DNA of 64,000 nucleotides from contig CAIQBO010000006.1 of assembly GCA_903870145.1 (NCBI GenBank), positions 62,001 to 126,000 on the forward strand, read 5' to 3'. Position numbers and translations under genes: made by a program. The stretch is from an uncultured Burkholderiales bacterium (GTDB lineage: Bacteria; Pseudomonadota; Gammaproteobacteria; Burkholderiales; Burkholderiaceae_C). This document shows, piece after piece, positions 58,859 through 64,000 of this stretch. The notes under the pieces are model-generated. The model saw nothing but the letters and a program-made list of their open reading frames with translations. It was not told the DNA's origin and made no database searches. Numbering within the stretch: position 1 is the first letter of the stretch; each line of letters starts with the position of its first letter.

Positions 58859-61333
58859 TCAATCAACCGATAGCGCCTGGCGATGCACTGCAGGCACATC
58901 CTTGAGCTTGAGCGGTCGCAATTGAACCTGCGCCCATTCATCGCGCATGCTTTGATAGCGGCGCGAAAAAGGATGGCCACTTTGGCCGGCTTGGTAAATG
59001 AACTCCGAGTTCTCCAGATTGGACAAGTCATAAACAGCACGCATCGAGGCGGCATGACGGCTGGCAAACGGCATGCTGGCACTGTTGGTCCAGTACTGGC
59101 CCACGTTGACTGTGAATGCATCGCCCGCACTGGGCACGCTCACATCAAACCAAGGTGCAAAAGCTTTGACGTTGCCAAAAGGCTTGTGGCTGCTCAAGGC
59201 CGGATGTGCTTGGCCCCAGTTCCAAAGGCTTGGATCGCGCCCTTGCATGCTAACAATGCGATCCAAAGCACTGTCAAAAGCGGCATTCATCTGCGCCTGG
59301 CAGCCTTTATTGCCACACCAGGCAGGATCGTTGCGCTCCAAAATGCCTTCGACAGCAGCTCGAAAATGGCGCTTGCCAAACAATGCTTTGAACCGAGCTT
59401 CGCCCAATTTGGGCTTGATCAAAGCTTGGGTCAACTCGTCTGCCCACACGGCATAAATCAATGCCGCTGCGGATTCACGGGACATTTCACCTTTAAAGGT
59501 GGAGAGCAAAGCCTTGGCTTTTGGCGCCAGTGCATGGGACGACTCCAGCTTTTTCATGGCGGGTAACAAGCGCACAGCAGCCAAAGACAATGCATCACCC
59601 TGAATACTTTTCATGCTGCTCACATTGTGAATGGGTTTGTCTTTGAGCAATGCGGTGATTCGGTCAAAACGCTCTGGGTTGGTCCAGTCGTGGCCAATGA
59701 AGTGTTTGTAGCCTGAGGGCAATATGTTTTGGTTGGCGGTGGCCAAGCCCCCTGTTGCTTGAATTTGTGCCGTAGATTGCTCAGGTGTTTTCTCATAAGG
59801 CAACCACCCTTGCCAATCGTATTTCGCAAGCCAACCTGGCGCAGGCGCCAAGCCTTGGAGGTCATTGGTAGCATGCCTGATTGGCACTTTGCCAACGGCT
59901 TTGAACAACACTTGGCCGCGCGTATCGGCCATCACAACGCTTTGCATGGGCGCTAGATGATCTGCATAGGCAACTTTCAAATCATCCACCGATTTGGCAA
60001 AGTTAGCATTCATGCCCGCTAACACGGTGCGATTGTCTGGGTCTAAGGCAGACCATTTCAAAGCCACCGCATAACGGTCCATATTCAAAAATGATCGATA
60101 GATTGGCTGCACATCGCTGATGACTGGGCCATGCCGTGTTGTGCGAACGGTGATGCGCTCATCGCCCTGCCCTTTGATTTTAAAAACTTCTTCGCGTGTC
60201 TGAAATGCCTGCGGACCGTCAATGCCTTTGTACTGTGTGCTGGTTAAATTTTGACCTGGGTTTGAAGCGAGAATCAACTCTTCCAAATACAAATCTTGCA
60301 CATCCGGGCCGGTGTTGGTAAAGCCCCAAGCCACTTGGTCGGTGCGACCCAAAACCACGAATGGAAGTCCTGGCAAACTCGCACCCACCACCTCCAAGGC
60401 CGCATGCGCTGTGCCATCTGGGAATTTTCCTGCGGGTGCATGCAAGCCCACAAAATACCAAATTGCAGCAGCGCTCAAGCCCAGATGAGGGTCATTGGCC
60501 AACAAGGCTTGTCCGCTTTGCGTACGCGAGCCAGGCAGCACCCAGTTGTTACTTCCTTTTCCTTCCACAACGCCAAAATCCAAAGTGCTGTCTTGTGTTG
60601 CGTTGAATGCAACACCAGGCTTGGCATAAACGCCTAAGCTGGCATAAAGGCCTGCCAAATCAACAGATGTGCCTTTGCTCAGACCTGGGTAAGGCGGAAT
60701 CAATTGCCACAACTCGTCGGTGCTCAAGACTTGCGCAGACATCAAACGCGCGAACTCTTGACCCCAGTTGCCGCCCAAGTCCAAGGCCATCATCAAACTC
60801 CAGGCCACGCTGTCTACAGGCGTCCAAGCAGGTGCAGAAAGGCCAGGATTCAAACCCAAAAGAACAAACTCTGGCGCGCGCCACTGACCACTGTCGTAGC
60901 CGGCTTGAATGCCTTGAGAATAGGCTTGCAATGCCAGTTTTGCATTGGCGGGCAATCGGTCGTATTGCGCTTGGGCTGTTTGCACAATGCCCAGGGTTCG
61001 TATCAACTTGTCAGTGTCCAAGGTGCTGGGGCCAAACCAAGCTGACAACTCGCCATGCATCAATTGACGGTTAAACGCCAACTGCCAACCGCGTTCTTGC
61101 GCATGCACCAAGCCCAGTGCACGCCACGCGTCCATGGGGGTGGCAGCGTGAATGTGCGTGACATCAGAGGTATCGCGCACAACTTGCACCGGCGCAGAAA
61201 TGCCGGCCAATTTGAACTGCCCATCGAGCAAGGGCATAGAGCGCAGCAAGTACACATTGAGAACACCCCAAATCAAGAGCAGCAACATGACCAAGGCCAG
61301 GACGGATCGAAGCAACCATTTTTGAATTTTCAT
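58859..61333 (-). CDS. penicillin acylase-family (Ntn) hydrolase
   Basis: This 824-residue N-terminal-nucleophile amidohydrolase belongs to the penicillin/acyl-homoserine-lactone acylase family. A membrane anchor or signal (LLRSVLALVMLLLLIWGVLNVYLL, residues 7-30) precedes an alpha-chain region. The autoprocessing site is GKGSNNW, giving Ser261 as the N-terminal nucleophile of the beta chain. Conserved beta-chain parts include LANDPHLGL and AWGFTNTGPDVQDLYLE. Substrates could be acyl-homoserine lactones, other N-acyl amides or beta-lactams. It is the first gene right of the dif-like site, on the - strand. Confidence 0.9.
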   Translation of the reverse strand: MKIQKWLLRSVLALVMLLLLIWGVLNVYLLRSMPLLDGQFKLAGISAPVQVVRDTSDVTHIHAATPMDAWRALGLVHAQERGWQLAFNRQLMHGELSAWFGPSTLDTDKLIRTLGIVQTAQAQYDRLPANAKLALQAYSQGIQAGYDSGQWRAPEFVLLGLNPGLSAPAWTPVDSVAWSLMMALDLGGNWGQEFARLMSAQVLSTDELWQLIPPYPGLSKGTSVDLAGLYASLGVYAKPGVAFNATQDSTLDFGVVEGKGSNNWVLPGSRTQSGQALLANDPHLGLSAAAIWYFVGLHAPAGKFPDGTAHAALEVVGASLPGLPFVVLGRTDQVAWGFTNTGPDVQDLYLEELILASNPGQNLTSTQYKGIDGPQAFQTREEVFKIKGQGDERITVRTTRHGPVISDVQPIYRSFLNMDRYAVALKWSALDPDNRTVLAGMNANFAKSVDDLKVAYADHLAPMQSVVMADTRGQVLFKAVGKVPIRHATNDLQGLAPAPGWLAKYDWQGWLPYEKTPEQSTAQIQATGGLATANQNILPSGYKHFIGHDWTNPERFDRITALLKDKPIHNVSSMKSIQGDALSLAAVRLLPAMKKLESSHALAPKAKALLSTFKGEMSRESAAALIYAVWADELTQALIKPKLGEARFKALFGKRHFRAAVEGILERNDPAWCGNKGCQAQMNAAFDSALDRIVSMQGRDPSLWNWGQAHPALSSHKPFGNVKAFAPWFDVSVPSAGDAFTVNVGQYWTNSASMPFASRHAASMRAVYDLSNLENSEFIYQAGQSGHPFSRRYQSMRDEWAQVQLRPLKLKDVPAVHRQALSVD

Positions 61334-61372
61334 GATGCGTATGCTGACAGTGGGTTGAAAATTGGGTGAAAC

Positions 61373-62281
61373 TTAAACGTGACCCCACACCAAAAACGCA
61401 TCGCGTCCTTGCGTGGCCAAATCCACTTTGGCACCCACCGGCAGCAAGACCTTGGTAGGCACATGGCCAAACGGCAATCCCGTCAAAATGGGCGCCTTGA
61501 TGAGTTGTCGCAAGCGCTCGATCACGGTATTCAATTTAAAACCTTTGTCATGTGGCACCAACTTGTAATGGGTGAACTGCCCAAACAAAATGGCTTTTTG
61601 CTGCGCTAAAACACCGGCATTGAGCAACTGCGTGAGCATGCGTTCAATGCGGTAAGGGTGCTCGCCCACATCTTCTAAAAACAAAATGCCACCTTTGATT
61701 TTTGGAAAATAAGGGGTTCCCAAAAGCGATGTCAAAACAGACAAATTACCACCCCATAAAGTAGCGTTGTTGACACTGACTTGCAAGTTGGCTTCAAGCG
61801 CTGGCAAACGCCAACCCGTGCCCTCCCCTTGCTGTAGCAACAAGTCATCAAAGCAGGCCTGCATGATCTCGTCAGGCGCGCCTTCACAACCAAAATCTTC
61901 CCCCAAGTTAGGGCCTTGCCAGGTGATACTTTTGGCTTGAGAAAAAACAGCCAGCTGAAAAGCGGTGAAGTCACTCAAGCCAACAAACTGTGTTCCCTTG
62001 TCGATGGCTTTGCTGATTCGTTTGTAGGGCAATTGCGTCAGCAAGCGGGTCAGGCCATAGCCTCCCCGCGTAATCATGGCCACGTCAGCGCCACTTTGTG
62101 CAGCGCGTGCGATGGCAGCCACGCGTGTGGCATCGTCCCCAGCAAAACGCATGCTGCTGCCCAAGGCGCTTGGATCGACTTCGACTTCATGACCTTGCGC
62201 TTTCAAGCGTTGCAGTCCACGCCTGAAAGCCGCTTTGTCTCGCACCGCGCTGGAGGGGGAAAAAATATAAATGTGGCTCAT
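61373..62281 (-). CDS. ldcA: LD-carboxypeptidase (peptidase S66)
   Basis: This 302-residue cytoplasmic peptidase of the S66 family (LdcA) removes the terminal D-alanine from murein tetrapeptides during recycling. It shows IYIFSPSSAV near the N-terminus, the RGGYGLTRLL loop, the nucleophile Ser in FVGLSDFTAFQLA, Glu in LFLEDVGEHPYRIERML, and the His of LPFGHVPTKVLLPVG. The start overlaps the stop of the tadA-dehalogenase gene (ATGA), so the three - strand genes at the right end form an operon. Confidence 0.92.
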   Translation of the reverse strand: MSHIYIFSPSSAVRDKAAFRRGLQRLKAQGHEVEVDPSALGSSMRFAGDDATRVAAIARAAQSGADVAMITRGGYGLTRLLTQLPYKRISKAIDKGTQFVGLSDFTAFQLAVFSQAKSITWQGPNLGEDFGCEGAPDEIMQACFDDLLLQQGEGTGWRLPALEANLQVSVNNATLWGGNLSVLTSLLGTPYFPKIKGGILFLEDVGEHPYRIERMLTQLLNAGVLAQQKAILFGQFTHYKLVPHDKGFKLNTVIERLRQLIKAPILTGLPFGHVPTKVLLPVGAKVDLATQGRDAFLVWGHV

Positions 62282-63681
62282 TGCATTGAATCAAAAAAAG
62301 TAACAGCAACTGGGGCAATGTGTTCGCCGTGTTCTTGCACGAAATGGCCAGCCTTCTCAAGCAGCAGCACTTCTTCACAACCGTTAATTTGCGCCTTCAA
62401 TGCACGCATGACTGTCTCGCCCAAGACAGGGTCTTGCTGACCAATCGCCATGAGACTTTGACCTGTCCATTTTGTTTGCCAAAATTCGCGCGCTTGGCGC
62501 GACAGCTCAGCGCCTGGGCTGTCCGAAAACTCGGGCACCAAATTGGGAAATGTGCGCAGCGCAGCTCTGTGACCACTGTCGGGGAAAGGGACGTTGTAGG
62601 CTTGCCATTGCGCGGGGCTCATTTGCGGATTACCCCTAGCGAACAATCGGCCCACGTCAAACTCCGGGTTCTTGCTGCACCACTCGCGCCAGGCCAGAAA
62701 ACCTGGGGACAAGGGCACATCACCGGTGGCCAGTAAGGTGTTCATCACCAACAAACCTGCGTAGCGATCGGGCTGCTCCATGGGCAAGGTCAGGCCTAAA
62801 ATGCCCCCCCAATCTTGCACCACCAAGACAATGCGCTTCAAGTCCAAACGATCAACCAACTCCAACAAAACTTGGCGGTGAAACTGAAATTGGTGGAAGC
62901 TGTCTTTTTTCGGCTTGTCGCTCTTGCCAAAGCCGATCATGTCCGGCGCGATCACGCGGTGGCCGGCTTGAGTCCAGATGGGAATCATTTTTCGGTACAA
63001 ATAACTCCAAGCGGGGTTGCCGTGCAGGCACAGGTAAGTCAACTTTGAGCCCTGCTCGCCCACATAGAGGTAGTGCATGCGCAAGCCCTTGAGACTTGGC
63101 AAATCGCTCACGTAGTTGGCTGGCCAAGGATAGTCGGGCAAGTTGTCAAAGCGTTCATCGGGGGTTCTGAGCGCGTCATCGCGCAAAGGGCTGGCGTTGC
63201 CCCGCATGGCTTGCCTGATGGGTTGAAAAAATTCGCGCAACAGTTTGGCTGACTCATCTGCCAATACCCCACCCAGCACTTGGGTTTGGTGGTTCAACGC
63301 CGTTTGCTCAAACAAGTTCAGAACTGAGCCAGCCGCACCCGTGCGGGGCTCTGCAGCGCCGTAAATCACGCGGTCTAATCGTGCGTGAAAAACAGCGCCG
63401 GCGCACATGGTGCAAGGCTCGAGCGTGACGTACAAATCACAACCCTCTAAGCGGTGGTTGCCAAGCGCTTTGGCAGCCGCGCGCAAGGCCACCACTTCAG
63501 CATGGGCTGTAGGGTCTTGGCTGGCGATGGTTTGATTGAAACCGCTGCCGACCACCTGGCCCCCTTTGACCACCACGGCACCGACTGGCACCTCACCGCA
63601 AGCTGCTGCCAATTGGGCCTGGGCCAAGGCTTGATGCATCCAGTGCTCAGCCTGCAATGCGCCTTCGCCGAGTTGATTCAT
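62278..63681 (-). CDS. tadA: fusion of tRNA adenosine deaminase (TadA) and haloalkane dehalogenase-like alpha/beta hydrolase
   Basis: This is a 467-residue two-domain protein. Residues 1-155 are a CDA-fold deaminase with zinc motif HAE (His60, Glu62) and PCTMC (Cys90, Cys93) plus the TadA-type ATGAAGSVLNLF-like segment RTGAAGSVLNLF. TadA makes inosine at position 34 of tRNA-Arg. From about residue 180 an alpha/beta hydrolase follows with HGNPAWSYLYR (Asn222), VVQDWGG (nucleophile Asp290 and Trp291), GQQDPVLG (Asp417) and KAGHFVQE (His446), the full set of a haloalkane dehalogenase. No stop or shift separates them. The start 63681 overlaps the upstream stop (ATGA). Confidence 0.88.
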   Translation of the reverse strand: MNQLGEGALQAEHWMHQALAQAQLAAACGEVPVGAVVVKGGQVVGSGFNQTIASQDPTAHAEVVALRAAAKALGNHRLEGCDLYVTLEPCTMCAGAVFHARLDRVIYGAAEPRTGAAGSVLNLFEQTALNHQTQVLGGVLADESAKLLREFFQPIRQAMRGNASPLRDDALRTPDERFDNLPDYPWPANYVSDLPSLKGLRMHYLYVGEQGSKLTYLCLHGNPAWSYLYRKMIPIWTQAGHRVIAPDMIGFGKSDKPKKDSFHQFQFHRQVLLELVDRLDLKRIVLVVQDWGGILGLTLPMEQPDRYAGLLVMNTLLATGDVPLSPGFLAWREWCSKNPEFDVGRLFARGNPQMSPAQWQAYNVPFPDSGHRAALRTFPNLVPEFSDSPGAELSRQAREFWQTKWTGQSLMAIGQQDPVLGETVMRALKAQINGCEEVLLLEKAGHFVQEHGEHIAPVAVTFFDSMQ

Positions 63682-64000
63682 TTTGCGGTTGACCCTAAGC
63701 CCATTTGCCGCATCCAAGCGGCCAAGCCTTGCGCATTGGCATCGCCTTGGTCATAGGCATGCAGCATGGCCGCATGCGATTCTGGGCGGTGCTGATTGAC
63801 TTTGACTTTGCATTGCCACTGTGTGATTTTCAGCTCAAAGGCCACAATGCCCGACAACATTTTTTCGGTGTAGTCCTGCGGCAAGCCACGCCATTGGGCA
63901 GCGTAAGAAGGTTCGTGGTCTGCAATCAACTGTTTTAACAGGGCATCTTTGACAGCGGGGTCATCGAGCACCACGGCCTGCACGTGGCAGTGCAGTGCAA
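63678..64000 (-). CDS. PaiB-like FMN-binding protein, N-terminal part outside the window
   Basis: The last 106 residues of a gene whose start lies beyond base 64000. The sequence HVQAVVLDDPAVKDALLKQL, YAAQWRGLPQDYTEKMLSGIVAFELKITQ and KVNQHRPES matches the C-terminal half of PaiB-family proteins, FMN-split-barrel regulators or oxidases known from Bacillus and Proteobacteria. The frame is open to the window edge without an upstream stop. The stop overlaps the tadA-fusion start by 4 bases, so the two are co-transcribed. Confidence 0.8.
   Translation of the reverse strand, partial: ALHCHVQAVVLDDPAVKDALLKQLIADHEPSYAAQWRGLPQDYTEKMLSGIVAFELKITQWQCKVKVNQHRPESHAAMLHAYDQGDANAQGLAAWMRQMGLGSTAK

Overview
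The window looks like the chromosome of a betaproteobacterium of the order Burkholderiales, most likely family Comamonadaceae (a Limnohabitans/Rhodoferax/Polaromonas-like freshwater lineage). This rests on gene order (ispG-hisS-yfgM-bamB-der-hfq-hflX-hflK-hflC-DUF2065-hisZ-purA, and ygfZ<>mltG-tmk-holB-tatD), on protein style and on moderate base composition. It is inferred from the sequence alone, with no database comparison. Coding density is very high. No gene-free stretch exceeds about 135 bases. I saw no tRNA, rRNA, CRISPR array, insertion sequence or prophage.

Layout. (1) 1-14,310: a mostly + strand housekeeping block: the end of ispG, then hisS, yfgM, bamB, der, hfq, hflX, hflK, hflC, a DUF2065 protein, hisZ, purA, a phosphoribosyltransferase, a cystathionine beta-lyase and a small lysine-rich protein, closed by a shared hairpin terminator. 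(2) 14,319-17,644: tesA diverging from an orphan LolD/YbbA-type ATPase (their start codons overlap), rlmB, and a two-gene chromate transporter. (3) 17,734-31,284: ygiQ, then map-glnD on the - strand, purL on the + strand, and a - strand redox/cell-envelope operon selO-msrB-yciB-bolA-PPIase. (4) 31,397-47,851: a catabolic island on the + strand. It holds a DmdB-like acyl-CoA ligase, a complete Liv-type ABC importer, a FadB/FadJ-like bifunctional enzyme, a thiolase, a large DmdC/FadE-like acyl-CoA dehydrogenase, two SDR enzymes, a hotdog thioesterase, a zinc-free MDR reductase and a GST. Together they suggest uptake, CoA activation and beta-oxidation of an unidentified carboxylic acid. (5) 47,912-58,759: tex, a patatin-like hydrolase, an Fe-ADH, a thioesterase-GNAT fusion, ygfZ, mltG-tmk-holB-tatD and an ankyrin-repeat protein. 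(6) 58,761-58,788: a dif-like XerC/XerD site. (7) 58,859-64,000: only - strand genes: a penicillin-acylase-family hydrolase, ldcA, a tadA-haloalkane-dehalogenase fusion and the end of a PaiB-like gene.

The most interesting non-coding signal is the dif-like sequence at 58,761-58,788. The central hexamer and XerD arm match the enterobacterial dif at 16 of 17 positions, and the XerC arm is diverged. Gene orientation changes exactly there: mostly + on the left, all - on the right, which is the arrangement expected at a replication terminus. Other points worth a look are a LivF/LivG ATPase pair whose motifs predict one working and one degenerate ATP site, a terminator-like hairpin between the binding-protein gene and livH, two domain fusions, a 24-bp perfect palindrome in front of the beta-oxidation genes, and a 48-bp dyad upstream of selO.

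Several genes appear to use TTG or GTG starts (der, hfq, hflX, the DUF2065 gene, purL, the 68-residue protein). Where the longest open frame and the likely start differ, the start I prefer is given with the reason.
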